Origin: Pseudomonadota bacterium
Lineage (GTDB): Bacteria > Pseudomonadota > Gammaproteobacteria > Steroidobacterales > MnTg04
Assembly: GCA_022572885.1 (NCBI GenBank)
Contig: JACZVC010000031.1
Location: 1-33,366, forward strand
DNA length: 33,366 bases
Reading direction: 5' to 3'
Below, piece after piece: positions 7,745 through 16,220 of this stretch. A program made the translations under genes and the position numbers. Under the pieces are notes generated by a model, which did not search any database, was not told the origin of the DNA, and saw nothing but the letters and a program-made list of their open reading frames with translations. How positions within the stretch are numbered: the stretch's first letter is position 1; every line of letters begins with the position of its first letter.

Positions 7745-8742
7745 TCTTTCGTCAACTCCACCGTTGCCGTAAAGAATCCAGTTACAACTACCGGACCTTC
7801 CGGCTGCTCCGATTCATAGGTCATCGTGAATTGCTCTTCCGACTTGAGAATGATCCCCCGATCAACCGAAAACAGAATTGCTGCCGCGCCGTCATATCCG
7901 AGAAGTCTGCCAGTGCTGGCCATCTCGGGACTTTCGACTAAACTAAGTTCGACATTCCCACCGATCACAGCCAGCAATTCACCTCCGCGCCGGGCAAATC
8001 CAATCAGTTCAGCATTGTAGTTTCGCTCGGCCCGGCCCAAGGCGCCCAGCGGCACGATTTGCGTAGCCATCGCCCATTGATCGCCCACGCTCACGGGATA
8101 ATCGGGCAGGAGGATCTGCTCCTTCATGGCCAATTGCTCCGCCCAATCAATTGTTTTCGGGTCTTCGATCGGCTCGCCATTCTCGTCTTCAAAATAAACG
8201 TCTGCGATATTCCCGGTCGGGCCATGAACGCTAATAGCTACTGTCCGAAGCATTTTTTCGAACTCTGCACGCTGTCCTGCATCCACCAGTTGGTCCTTGT
8301 CCGAAACTCGGGAGTCGTACATCAGGACCGGCTCATTATCGATGAGGGTCATCGCCTGCAGATCCAGGAAAACGGTTTCCATTTCGATCTGACCGAACCG
8401 GGAAACTGATAACACGTCGTTTGCAAAGGCCAATGATGTGATGTTCTTGAACGAAAACGTTTGTTCATTTGATTCGTTGGCAACCATAACAAGACCGGTA
8501 CTCATTCTGTATTGTCGTCTTTCCCCGGGAGCACCCTTGATCTCAAGAAGAGTCGGTGGCAGATCGATGAAATCTGACGGCAACTCCTTGGCAATAGCCA
8601 AGTCATGCACTGTCATGGTCGGTTCGTCGGATATCCGACTCCCATACCAAGCCAGGAATCCGATCGCAAAGACCAAGAGGACCAGGAGAACACCGACCCC
8701 GATGAGCAGTTTTTTGAAGAAACGCCAGATCCTGTGCGACAT
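7741..8742 (-). CDS. Membrane-anchored periplasmic protein, 333 aa
   Basis: I choose the ATG at 8742 (MSHRIWRFFKKLL) because GGAG precedes it by 8 bases. The upstream extension has no such site and overlaps the preceding gene. One N-terminal membrane helix (LLIGVGVLLVLLVFAIGFLAWYG) is preceded by a basic cytoplasmic end (in-out anchor). The rest is a beta-rich domain with alternating hydrophobic residues and motifs such as GDQWAMATQIVPLG and VVVTGFFTATVELTKE, suggestive of a lipocalin- or barrel-like fold with extracytoplasmic location. No catalytic signature. Overlaps the TPR gene by four bases. Family not recognised. Confidence 0.85.
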   Translation of the reverse strand: MSHRIWRFFKKLLIGVGVLLVLLVFAIGFLAWYGSRISDEPTMTVHDLAIAKELPSDFIDLPPTLLEIKGAPGERRQYRMSTGLVMVANESNEQTFSFKNITSLAFANDVLSVSRFGQIEMETVFLDLQAMTLIDNEPVLMYDSRVSDKDQLVDAGQRAEFEKMLRTVAISVHGPTGNIADVYFEDENGEPIEDPKTIDWAEQLAMKEQILLPDYPVSVGDQWAMATQIVPLGALGRAERNYNAELIGFARRGGELLAVIGGNVELSLVESPEMASTGRLLGYDGAAAILFSVDRGIILKSEEQFTMTYESEQPEGPVVVTGFFTATVELTKE

Positions 8743-8779
8743 TTGTAAAACTCCGCTTCGCGACCAACTATCGCGCGCG

Positions 8780-9265
8780 CTACTCAAATCCTTCCAATGA
8801 GGATGAGAATTGACGGCTCGCCCCTCGGAGGCGATCAAGTGCCTCCACATACCAGTCTCGTGCTATTTCGAATTCCAAAGCGTCACCGCGTCTGGCGCTC
8901 TCGGCCAGGGCGAGTATAGCGCTGGCGCACTCCTGATAATTGGGCAGTATCATCAAGTATCGCTTGGCGTCCCCCTCGGGCGGCATCGTTTGAAGCAAGC
9001 TCTTGAGAGCGGCGTCGAGCCGAAGAGCGCTCGCTTCGAGGTCTTGCGCTCTAGCGACATCGGCGGGATCACTTCTGTCGGCCAGAATAACTGCAACGTT
9101 GGTCAGTTCTGCGGCAGCAGTCACCCAGTGTCCGTAATACGCCGTTTCTTCAGCCGAACTGCTTTGGGCGCTTGCCGCATTGATCGACAGCCAACCAACC
9201 CAAACACTCAACACCGCCGACAGAACCATTTGCCGAATCACGAGGAAAGGCAAACCGGAACTCAT
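8780..9265 (-). CDS. Small exported protein, 161 aa
   Basis: The ATG at 9265 (MSSGLPFLVIRQMVL) overlaps the stop of the upstream gene as ATGA, which decides the start over a longer frame beginning at 9400. The N-terminus is a signal peptide (LSAVLSVWVGWLSINAASAQ, cleavage after ASA). The mature protein is nearly all helical with several Ala/Leu/Glu heptads (ARAQDLEASALRLDAALKSLL, ALEFEIARDWYVEALDRL), likely a small helical bundle in the periplasm. It could partner the coiled-coil protein encoded just upstream. Family not recognised. Confidence 0.8.
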   Translation of the reverse strand: MSSGLPFLVIRQMVLSAVLSVWVGWLSINAASAQSSSAEETAYYGHWVTAAAELTNVAVILADRSDPADVARAQDLEASALRLDAALKSLLQTMPPEGDAKRYLMILPNYQECASAILALAESARRGDALEFEIARDWYVEALDRLRGASRQFSSSLEGFE

Positions 9266-10383
9266 TGCGAATCCTCGTCCGCGATCGATTGCATCAATAA
9301 GGCGATCTTCGATTGTGCAATCAGCGTGGCCTCGGCGCGGGCAAGGCGCTCGGCCTGCCGCCGCACTTTTTGGCCCTGCACATGTATGCGGCCGCGCCAC
9401 GCCTGCTCGTTGCCTTCCATGCGATCAAGCCGATCCTGCGCATCGTTCAACTGTCCCATCGCGAGTACAAAATGAGCGACGTCTGCGCTGAAAACTGTAA
9501 CATCGGCGATCAGCCCGGCGGGACCGAGATAAGATGACATGCGCGCCGCCGACTGTACGCCAGCCATGCTCAAAAGACTGATCGTATTTGAAGCCTCGCG
9601 CGCCACCATGCCTGCCACCGTCAAGGCCGCTGCACGTTCGTCACCGGAAAGCTTCGCGTCGGACAAATTCTGCACGTCGCTGATATTGGGCAGCCGGCTA
9701 ACGATCTGATCGTACGTTTGCAGCGAACCGCGCGCCGCCAGGCTGAGATTCTGGCTGGCGTCAAGCTTCAGATTAGCGGCAAATGTGATTGCCGACATCG
9801 CAAGCCCGATACCAGACTGCATCATATTTTTCTCCAGCCATACTTGTTCGAGAGCAAAACCCTCGATTTCCCTGATCAGCCGGCGTCGGTCATCGCCAAT
9901 TCCGCTTTTGTCGACACGAAGATATATCTGAAAAGCTTGGTTCAGCCTGGCCAGACGTTCACTGGCGGCCTGACGGTCGCTCGCGGCGTTCGAGCGCTCA
10001 TCCAGTAGCGATTGCCGAAAATCAGCACTCGCGATCGTGCCTCCGATTAATCGCAATTGCCGAAACTGCTGCTCCGACTCTTCGAAGGCGTCGGCAAATT
10101 CGTCAAGTATCTCTTGGTCATTTGCCGCAATCAACTCATCCCGAATTTGCCGGATCTCGCGCCACTGGTTCCAGGCAGTTTCTATTTCGCTGTAATAGCT
10201 GTCCCATTGGCGGGCCAAGGACTTGGAAAGGCAATCTGAAAGGGATGTACAGACGCTTTGCTGGCCGAACGCCGGAGGAGATGAGGTCAGTCCATGCATC
10301 AGCATCCCGGCGATAAGGGCGGACAGCGTAATTCCAAGGCCACGGAAAATCTTAATTTCACTTACTCCAACGGAATCGGGCAA
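9262..10383 (-). CDS. Exported coiled-coil protein, 373 aa, first gene of operon
   Basis: The N-terminus holds a signal peptide (GITLSALIAGMLMHGL, cleavage near PPAFGQ). The mature protein is long-helical: WDSYYSEIETAWNQWREIRQIRDELI, heptads around 140-180, and a final basic helix RRQAERLARAEATLIAQSK. A hydrophobic glycine-containing stretch sits at about 285-315 (SSYLGPAGLIADVTVFSADVAHFVLA), perhaps membrane-active. The start is uncertain: the longest frame begins with TTG at 10383 without a good ribosome site, whereas GGAG lies just inside, before codons 8-10. Two cysteines (CTSLSDC) occur soon after the cleavage site. First gene of the six-gene operon; the promoter should lie in 10384-10848. 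Function unknown. Confidence 0.8.
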   Translation of the reverse strand: MPDSVGVSEIKIFRGLGITLSALIAGMLMHGLTSSPPAFGQQSVCTSLSDCLSKSLARQWDSYYSEIETAWNQWREIRQIRDELIAANDQEILDEFADAFEESEQQFRQLRLIGGTIASADFRQSLLDERSNAASDRQAASERLARLNQAFQIYLRVDKSGIGDDRRRLIREIEGFALEQVWLEKNMMQSGIGLAMSAITFAANLKLDASQNLSLAARGSLQTYDQIVSRLPNISDVQNLSDAKLSGDERAAALTVAGMVAREASNTISLLSMAGVQSAARMSSYLGPAGLIADVTVFSADVAHFVLAMGQLNDAQDRLDRMEGNEQAWRGRIHVQGQKVRRQAERLARAEATLIAQSKIALLMQSIADEDSQ

Positions 10384-10848
10384 GAAAATTACAACACCTA
10401 TTGCTCGAGCAGATCATGAAAATCGCAAAGGGAATTGCAGCGGCCACCGGCAACAGTAAGCAAATCGAAAGTCTCCTGTTCTCGATATAGCAGGGCCTTA
10501 TCCACCAGCGTGCCGCCTAACTAATAATTATATTGCAAAAGTGCCGTATTTAATCCCGTGCAGTACAAAATGTGCAGGTCCGCTTTGGGTCGTTAGCGGC
10601 CCCTTTGGTCAATATTACCCGAAGGTCCGCTTTCGGGAGTATAGCGGTCGTTCAAAACGCTAGAAAATCACTAATCTAACAGGCCGCTAACGGCCAGAAC
10701 CGGACATTGCGATGGCAAGGACTGGCCAAGAATGCCTATCTCAAGACTTCAAGAATCGGTGTGGATGTCTATACTGAAGAATAGGTATCCGATGTGCGGC
10801 GTCTATTGGCAACGGTTCGTCAATAATTAATGTACCGGGGATAATCAA
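10384..10848. other. Divergent intergenic region with PALINDROMIC repeat cluster
   Basis: No coding frame of note in 465 bases. It separates the minus-strand exported-protein operon from the plus-strand sugar dehydrogenase gene, so promoters for both must lie here; I could not pick a convincing pair. It contains three related palindromic words at 10577-10601, 10624-10650 and 10681-10711 (entered separately). Confidence 0.6.
10577..10711. repeat. Cluster of GTCCGCTTTsGG...AGCGG repeats
   Basis: Three variants of one word lie close together. GGTCCGCTTTGGGTCGTTAG followed by CGGCC starts at 10577. GGTCCGCTTTCGGGAGTATA followed by GCGGTC starts at 10624. An inverted version, GGCCGCTAACGGCC with CCGGACATTG, lies at 10682-10710. 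Further copies are at about 1886 and at 12266-12291. The arms CCGCT / AGCGG are complementary, so each copy can form a small hairpin. They behave as a dispersed intergenic repeat family. Confidence 0.65.
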
Positions 10849-12066
10849 ATGAACATCCATCCAGTTATCGCTGTGAGCTTGCTGCTTGCTCTTGTTGCGG
10901 CGATCAACTCTTGCGGGGGCGGCAGTTCCGGACCAGTCAGTCAACCACCGCCGCCGGTTTCGCTGGAGACAGGCGTACAGCGAGTTTTCAATCAGCTCAC
11001 ATTCAATCTTCCGGTCGCCCTGATTCAGGCGCCCAGCGATATTTCACGGTGGTTTGTCGTTGAGCAGTCAGGTGTCATAAGAGTGTTCAATAATGACCCG
11101 ACCGTATCTTCGAGTTCCGTGTTCATCGATATCAGTGGTCGAGTAAATTCCGGGCCCAGCGAAGCCGGTTTACTTGGTATGGCCTTTCACCCTGATTTTG
11201 CCGCCAATGGCCACGTTTTCCTTTCTTACACTCGAACCGGATCGCCGCTCGTATCGGTCATTTCGCGCTTCGTCATCGATCCTGCAACAGGAGATCTTGA
11301 CGAAACTTCAGAGTTCGAAATCCTGACTGTCCCACAGGATTTTTCAAATCACAATGGCGGCAACATCGCGTTTGGGCAGGACGGGTTTCTTTATATCGGG
11401 TTTGGCGATGGTGGCAGCGGAGGTGATCCTAACGAACGTGCGCAGGACACTAGCCATATCTTGGGCAGTATCGTGCGCCTTGATATCGATGTCGCGCCGC
11501 CAACTCGTTACGCGATTCCAGCGACTAATCCATTTTCGTCCAATACGAACTGCGTTGATGGCGTCGGTGTGATGCCTTGCCCGGAGATATATGCCTGGGG
11601 GTTTCGAAATCCCTGGCGCTTCAGCTTTGACAGTCAGACCGGGGAACTCTGGGTTGGCGATGTCGGGCAAGCTGACTGGGAAGAAATCGACCGGGTCGAA
11701 CTGGGAATGAATTATGGCTGGGACGAGCGAGAGGGCGCACATTGTTTTGAACCATCCACAGGTTGTTCAACCAACAACGTTGATCCAATCACCGAATATG
11801 GTCATGTCGGTGGAAATATTTCGGTAACCGGAGGATTCGTGTATCGTGGCGCCGCCATTCCGAATTTGCAGGGTTTCTATGTATTTGGCGACTTCGGCTC
11901 TGGTCGTATATGGGGTGTGCCGGCGACCAGCGTGCAAGGCACTGCACCCGACGAGCTTGACGATACTACGCTCAGTATCTCGTCGTTCGCAGAGGGCGCG
12001 GACGGTGAATTGTATGCACTGAATTACGGCGCCGGGGAAATCTATCAGATCATTGATGTTCCCTGA
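10849..12066 (+). CDS. PQQ-dependent sugar dehydrogenase-like lipoprotein
   Basis: Protein of 405 aa. A lipoprotein-like leader (LLLALVAAINSCGGG, lipobox-type Cys at about 22) is followed by a Pro-rich linker and a six-bladed beta-propeller of the soluble glucose/sorbosone dehydrogenase family. Seen motifs: WFVVEQSGVIRVF, EAGLLGMAFHPDF, VSVISRFVID, NHNGGNIAFGQDGFLYIGFGDGG, RNPWRFSFD, GELWVGDVGQADWEEIDRVE, NYGWDEREG and VTGGFVYRG. These match the conserved propeller blades and the PQQ-side His/Gly-Gly motif. The likely role is oxidation of an aldose at the outer face of the inner or outer membrane with PQQ as cofactor, though many homologues have no known substrate. GGGG lies about 10 bases before the ATG. 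It appears monocistronic. Confidence 0.9.
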   Translation: MNIHPVIAVSLLLALVAAINSCGGGSSGPVSQPPPPVSLETGVQRVFNQLTFNLPVALIQAPSDISRWFVVEQSGVIRVFNNDPTVSSSSVFIDISGRVNSGPSEAGLLGMAFHPDFAANGHVFLSYTRTGSPLVSVISRFVIDPATGDLDETSEFEILTVPQDFSNHNGGNIAFGQDGFLYIGFGDGGSGGDPNERAQDTSHILGSIVRLDIDVAPPTRYAIPATNPFSSNTNCVDGVGVMPCPEIYAWGFRNPWRFSFDSQTGELWVGDVGQADWEEIDRVELGMNYGWDEREGAHCFEPSTGCSTNNVDPITEYGHVGGNISVTGGFVYRGAAIPNLQGFYVFGDFGSGRIWGVPATSVQGTAPDELDDTTLSISSFAEGADGELYALNYGAGEIYQIIDVP

Positions 12067-12166
12067 CTTGGCTGCGTCCTGTCACCTTTTTTTCTAAAAA
12101 ATGCTCTGGCCGACTACGACGGAGTTTTATTAATGGGTCAAAAATCAGGTATTGAGATCGCTCGTG

Positions 12167-12232
12167 CAGGCCATTGCCCTGATCGAGAAACCGGATATCG
12201 TTGAGCAGACCTTGACACACCTCAACCGCTAG
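12167..12232 (+). pseudogene. Possible C-terminal scrap of an IS91-like transposase
   Basis: A short open stretch reads QAIALIEKPDIVEQTLTHLN followed by Arg and TAG. It resembles the conserved extreme C-terminus of IS91-family transposases (…aliedp.vierilthL). The upstream frame is too short for any functional protein. Identification rests on about 15 residues and is tentative. Confidence 0.35.
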
Positions 12233-12265
12233 CGCTTATCGTACAGTCCAGTATCAAAGGAGAAT

Positions 12266-12292
12266 GACCGCTTTGGGTCGTAAGCGGACATT
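12266..12292 (+). repeat. GACCGCTTTGGGTCGTAAG...CGGACATT repeat
   Basis: Complementary arms ACCGCTT / AAGCGG flank GGGTCGT. Same family as the 10.6 kb cluster. Confidence 0.65.
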
Positions 12293-12505
12293 ATCCTGAC
12301 GCCATTATCGCTCTTGGGCAAGGGCCCTCGTTTGTCAGGCTTTAGGAAATCGTTCGTCCACGATCGAGGGTCTATTCGTAGGGGCCTGCGCCGGGGCAGC
12401 GGGACCGGAGCTTACGCACGCTCTGGAAGAGCTTCCCACCGTTACGTAAATATTACGTAAACGGGCCGGCCCGACCTGCTGCCGAGCCTAACCCGTTGTT
12501 TTTAT

Positions 12506-12581
12506 TGGCGTCCCCAGGGGGAGTCGAACCCCCGTTGCCGCCGTGAAAGGGCGGTGTCCTAGGCCTCTAGACGATGGGGAC
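12506..12581 (-). tRNA. tRNA-Glu (anticodon UUC)
   Basis: The minus strand folds as a 76-base tRNA: acceptor GTCCCCA pairs with TGGGGAC, the anticodon stem CCGCC/GGCGG carries loop CTTTCAC with anticodon TTC, and the T-arm contains GGTTCGACTCC. CCA is encoded. It lies downstream of tRNA-Ala and of gltX, whose enzyme charges this tRNA; this order is common in gammaproteobacteria. Confidence 0.95.
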
Positions 12582-12627
12582 GAGGCTATGTCCTTATTCG
12601 TGGTCCTGGCGCGGCGCCTGTGAATTC

Positions 12628-12703
<76 letters not shown>

Positions 12704-12717
12704 ACGAAGAGTCGCGC

Positions 12718-12746
12718 ACTTTACGGTAGCCTCCGGAGCCTGTCAA
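12718..12746 (-). promoter_or_regulatory. Strong sigma70-type promoter for tRNA-Ala/tRNA-Glu
   Basis: On the minus strand a perfect -35 TTGACA (12741-12746) is followed by a 17-bp spacer and -10 TAAAGT (12718-12723). A GC-rich discriminator GCGCGAC follows, then the tRNA-Ala 5' end 14 bases after the -10. GC-rich discriminators are typical of stringently controlled stable-RNA promoters. Confidence 0.8.
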
Positions 12747-12778
12747 GAATACGCGACCACCGCTGTCAGGCCTGAAAA

Positions 12779-14221
12779 CTAGGTCTTTTCGGCGTTTTCC
12801 AAGCCATCGATATAGGCCAGCGCGCGGTCCAGCCTGGCCAGGGTTTTGTCCCGTCCCAGCAGCTCCAGCGTAATATCGATCGGTGGTGAAACCGGGCCGC
12901 CACACACGGCCACGCGCACCGGCTGTGCGACCTTGCCAAGCTTCAGGTCCATGGCCTCGGCGGTCGCCATCACGACTTGGTGGATCGGCTCCGCCTGCCA
13001 GTCGTCCAGCGCCGCCAGCGCCTTGCGTACCTTGGCCAGGGCCTCACGGCTGCTGGCTTTGAGATTCTTGCGGGCGGCCTTTTCGTGGTAATCGTCGAAA
13101 TCCTGGTAGAAAAACACGCTGCTCTGCGCCATCTCGTGCAGGGTCTGGGCGCGCTCGCGTAATGCATCGACCACCCCTTCGGCGGGCGGGCCGGCAGCGG
13201 TATCCACGCCGAGACATTCGAGCTGGTGCTGCAACTCGCAAGCCAGCCGATCGGTCCCGGCCTTCATGATGTGCTGCTGGTTGATCCACAACAGCTTTTC
13301 CGGGTTGAACGTGGACGCCGCCTTGTTGACATCGGCGATATCGAACAACTCGCACATCTCGTCCACGGTGAACAACTCCTGGTCGCCGTGCGACCAGCCC
13401 AGGCGGACCAGGTAATTGAGCATCGCCTCGGGCAAAAAGCCTTCCTGGCGATAATGCAGCACGCTGACCGCGCCATGGCGTTTTGACAACCGCGAACCGT
13501 CCTGGCCCAGGATCATCGGCAGATGGGCGTATTGTGGTAGCTCCGCACCCAGCGCCTTGCAGATATTGATCTGGCGGGGCGTGTTGTTGAGGTGGTCGTC
13601 GCCGCGGATGACATGGCTGATTTCCATGTCCCAGTCGTCGATGACGACGGAGAAATTGTAGGTCGGGGTGCCATCGGATCGCACCAGCACCAGGTCGTCC
13701 AGCTCCTTGTTCTCGAAAACCACGGGTCCGCGCACCAGGTCATCGACCACCACCTGGCCATCCTCGGGGTTTTTGAAACGCACGACCGGCTTGACCCCTG
13801 GCACCGGCTCGCGCCCGTCACGGCAACGGCCGTTATAACGCGGCTTTTCCTTGCGCGCCATTTGCGCCTTGCGCATCTCGTCCAGCTCCTCCTTGCTGCA
13901 ATAGCAGTGGTAGGCATCGCCCTGCTCGAGTAGCTGGTCGGTCAGTTCCTGGTAGCGCTCCAGGCGGTCGGTCTGGAAGAACGGGCCCTCGTCCGGGCGC
14001 AAGCACAGCCATTCCATGCCATCGAGGATGACCTGGATCGCCTCTTCGGTCGAACGCTCGCGATCGGTGTCCTCGATACGCAGGATGAAGGTGCCGCCGT
14101 GTCTTTTGGCGTACAACCAGCAAAACAACGCGGTGCGGACACCGCCGATGTGCAGGTAACCGGTCGGGCTGGGTGCGAACCGGGTCCTGACGGGTCTGGC
14201 CGGGGATTTTTCTGAACTCAT
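12779..14221 (-). CDS. gltX: Glutamate--tRNA ligase
   Basis: Class I aminoacyl-tRNA synthetase of 480 aa that charges tRNA-Glu with glutamate using ATP. I prefer the ATG at 14221 ([19 protein letters not shown]); a TTG four codons earlier is possible. The HIGH motif appears as [11 protein letters not shown] (about residues 17-27), the KMSKS equivalent as SRLSKRHG (about 243-250), and the zinc-binding-region CYCSKEEL at about 106-113. [13 protein letters not shown] and the C-terminal anticodon-binding helices are intact, and length is normal for the family. Encoded directly upstream of tRNA-Ala and tRNA-Glu on the same strand, but those tRNAs have their own promoter. Confidence 0.97.
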   Translation of the reverse strand: MSSEKSPARPVRTRFAPSPTGYLHIGGVRTALFCWLYAKRHGGTFILRIEDTDRERSTEEAIQVILDGMEWLCLRPDEGPFFQTDRLERYQELTDQLLEQGDAYHCYCSKEELDEMRKAQMARKEKPRYNGRCRDGREPVPGVKPVVRFKNPEDGQVVVDDLVRGPVVFENKELDDLVLVRSDGTPTYNFSVVIDDWDMEISHVIRGDDHLNNTPRQINICKALGAELPQYAHLPMILGQDGSRLSKRHGAVSVLHYRQEGFLPEAMLNYLVRLGWSHGDQELFTVDEMCELFDIADVNKAASTFNPEKLLWINQQHIMKAGTDRLACELQHQLECLGVDTAAGPPAEGVVDALRERAQTLHEMAQSSVFFYQDFDDYHEKAARKNLKASSREALAKVRKALAALDDWQAEPIHQVVMATAEAMDLKLGKVAQPVRVAVCGGPVSPPIDITLELLGRDKTLARLDRALAYIDGLENAEKT

Positions 14222-14312
14222 TGCTCGTGTCAACTTTTGCCGCCGGGGTTTTTTTTAAAGCCGATTCGCCCCGAATCCATTGCTGTTCTTAGGATGCGCA
14301 TTCTAGCAGAAC

Positions 14313-14336
14313 AAAAAAGGGGACAGATTTATTTAT
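14313..14336 (+). repeat. AAAAAAGGGGACAGATTTAT dispersed repeat
   Basis: First and best-preserved copy with the one at 24906. Lies in the divergent gltX/transporter spacer. Confidence 0.7.
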
Positions 14337-14361
14337 TGCAGCCGCGATTGGCGTTCGCATC

Positions 14362-14447
14362 GGGCCTGAAAGCCCGCCTACCAACATTTTCCGGCATTGG
14401 CGGTATTTATAACCGTTGGTGGAAAACCTCTTCGGGCCTGAAGGCTC
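14362..14447 (+). repeat. Two REP-like hairpins
   Basis: GGGCCTGAAAGCCC (14362-14375) and GGGCCTGAAGGCTC (14434-14447) lie 72 bases apart in the same orientation, like a small BIME-type pair. Confidence 0.65.
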
Positions 14448-14556
14448 TCCTGAGCAAGGAAGATAAATCGGGAAACTGCATCGCTGGCCGTGCGCCGTTG
14501 GTACATCGGCCGTCCGCCAGCTAACATGGTCAGCTTCGTATCCTCGGGATCAGGAA

Positions 14557-16173
14557 TTGGCGGAACAAAACAACAACCTCAGCCGCTTCGAACGCGTTAT
14601 TGCGCTGTTCACCAAGGTTCGTGCCGGCGAAGGCCGCTCCATCGCGTTGTTTTCGCTGTATGCGCTGGTCCTGATGTTGAGTTATTACCTGTTCAAGACC
14701 ATGCGCGAGACGCTGATCCTGACCGAGTTCAGCGCCGAAGTCAGAAGTTACGCAACCGCCGCCATTACGCTGATGCTGTTTTTCATCGTGCCCCTTTATG
14801 GCGTCTTGTTCCGCCAGGGCAACAAAGAGCAGCTGATCCGCTGGATCACACTATTCTTCGCTTCCAACGTCCTGATTTTCTACATGATGGGCAAAGCCGG
14901 CATGGAGTTCAGTTTTCTCTATTATATCTGGGTCGGCATTTTTGGGGTCATGATGATCGCCCAGTTCTGGGCTTTCGCCGCGGATCATTTCAACATCAAG
15001 ACCGGCCAGCGATTGTTCCCGATCATCATGGCCGGCCAGGCATTCGGCGCGGTCATCGGCGCCCAGCTTTTCTCGCTGCTTTTCCCGCATCTGGGTGCTT
15101 ACAATCTGATGCTGGTGGCGGGCGCGCTGCTGGCAGGAACCACCTGGTTTACCGGCCGATCCGGTCGTTCGGTGCCAAAAGAATCCGCCGCGGTTTACGC
15201 CGAACCCACTGCGGAGGACGAGAAACAACTCGATAACGTGCTCGGCGGATTTTCGGTGATCCGGAACAACCGTTACCTGATGTTGATCGCCGCAGTCGCC
15301 GTGTTGCTGAACTGGATCAACAGCACCGGCGAATATATTTTTGCCGAATGGGTCTCGACCCTGGCCGCCAACGCCGATGCCGAAAAATCCAGTACCATCG
15401 CCAGGTTGTATGGCATTTATTTTACCGCTGCGACGGTCCTCGGGTTTCTGTTGCAGATTTTCCTGGTGTCGCGCATTTATCGCTGGATCGGTGTAGGCGG
15501 CGCCTTGCTGATCCTACCGATCATCGCAATGGTCGGTTACGGAATGATCGTGTTTGTCCCGGTTTTCAGCCTGATCTGGCTAGTCAAGGTGGTAGAAAAC
15601 GCCACCGATTACTCGATCATGAACACGACCCGCCAAGCGATCTATCTGCCGCTGACGCAACGGGAAAAATACGAAGGCAAAACCGCAATCGACACTTTTT
15701 TCTGGCGCATCGGCGACCTGATCCAAGCCGGCGTCATTTATATCGGGTTGCACTGGCTCGGCTTCGAGATAACCCACTTCGCGTTGCTCAACATGGTGCT
15801 GGCATCGGTCTGGATCTGGCTGGCCGTACTCATCGGCCGCCGTTATCACCAACTGGCCAAGACCAATATTTCCAGCGTGCCGCCAACGCTTTTCCGGCCG
15901 ATCCCCGATGTCTATGCGCCAGCCGGCAGCCCATTGGCCTTCGAGCTCGATCATGACCATTTCCACGACACCGACCCTGGTGACGTGCTGACGCTGAGCG
16001 CTTGCATGGAGAATTCGGACGAACTGCCCGCGTGGCTTAGTTTTGAGGCGGTCACCCGTGCCTTTGCCGGCATGGTGCCCACCGATATCGACGAAGTGAC
16101 CACGCTGACCGTCACCGCCACCGATTTCGACGGGCTGTGCATATCGACCCGGTTGATTATCCGGCACCGATGA
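14557..16173 (+). CDS. NTT/Tlc-type transporter fused to a cadherin-like (CADG) domain
   Basis: Protein of 538 aa. Residues about 25-440 form a 12-helix membrane protein resembling the ATP:ADP antiporter / nucleotide transporter family, also MFS-like (YYLFKTMRETLILTEFSAEVR, FWAFAADHFNIKTGQRLFPIIMAGQAFGAVIGA, ENATDYSIMNTTRQAIYLPL). In free-living bacteria such proteins are mostly of unknown substrate. Residues 448-538 form a separate domain (PIPDVYAPAGSPLAFEL, LPAWLSFEAVTRAFAG, TLTVTATDFDG), typical of cadherin-like putative-Ig domains of secreted proteins. This fusion is unusual. Start is TTG at 14557 with GGGA 7 bases upstream. The gene stands alone, converging on a small membrane-protein gene. 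Confidence 0.85.
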   Translation: MAEQNNNLSRFERVIALFTKVRAGEGRSIALFSLYALVLMLSYYLFKTMRETLILTEFSAEVRSYATAAITLMLFFIVPLYGVLFRQGNKEQLIRWITLFFASNVLIFYMMGKAGMEFSFLYYIWVGIFGVMMIAQFWAFAADHFNIKTGQRLFPIIMAGQAFGAVIGAQLFSLLFPHLGAYNLMLVAGALLAGTTWFTGRSGRSVPKESAAVYAEPTAEDEKQLDNVLGGFSVIRNNRYLMLIAAVAVLLNWINSTGEYIFAEWVSTLAANADAEKSSTIARLYGIYFTAATVLGFLLQIFLVSRIYRWIGVGGALLILPIIAMVGYGMIVFVPVFSLIWLVKVVENATDYSIMNTTRQAIYLPLTQREKYEGKTAIDTFFWRIGDLIQAGVIYIGLHWLGFEITHFALLNMVLASVWIWLAVLIGRRYHQLAKTNISSVPPTLFRPIPDVYAPAGSPLAFELDHDHFHDTDPGDVLTLSACMENSDELPAWLSFEAVTRAFAGMVPTDIDEVTTLTVTATDFDGLCISTRLIIRHR

Positions 16174-16220
16174 CCAGCGCTTGTGCCCGCTGATGCATCG
16201 GCTTGATTGTTGACGAATCC

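Larger units (their letters stand above)
12067..12505. other. Intergenic region with repeats and transposase scrap
   Basis: 439 bases without an intact gene. It holds a T-rich stretch right after the dehydrogenase stop (12092-12098, no strong hairpin), the IS91-like scrap, and a repeat copy GACCGCTTTGGGTCGTAAG with CGGAC at 12266-12290. A palindromic block downstream of tRNA-Glu contains two TTACGTAA words (about 12442-12461) and the perfect palindrome CGGGCCGGCCCG (about 12463-12474). The last block may help terminate the tRNA transcript, but there is no clear U-tract. Confidence 0.5.
14234..14556. other. Intergenic region with dispersed repeats
   Basis: 323 bases between divergent gltX and the transporter gene, with no gene seen. 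It carries one copy of the AAAAAAGGGGACAGATTTAT repeat (14313-14336) and two copies of the GGGCCTGAAGGCCC-type hairpin (14362-14375 and 14434-14447). Both gltX and the transporter must have promoters here; none stands out. Confidence 0.6.

Noticed and set aside
10577-10711. CRISPR array
   Set aside because: The repeats are few, unevenly spaced, palindromic and in mixed orientation, and no cas gene is present.
12779-14221. Long frames on both strands opposite gltX
   Set aside because: They are shadows of the high-GC3 gltX reading frame.
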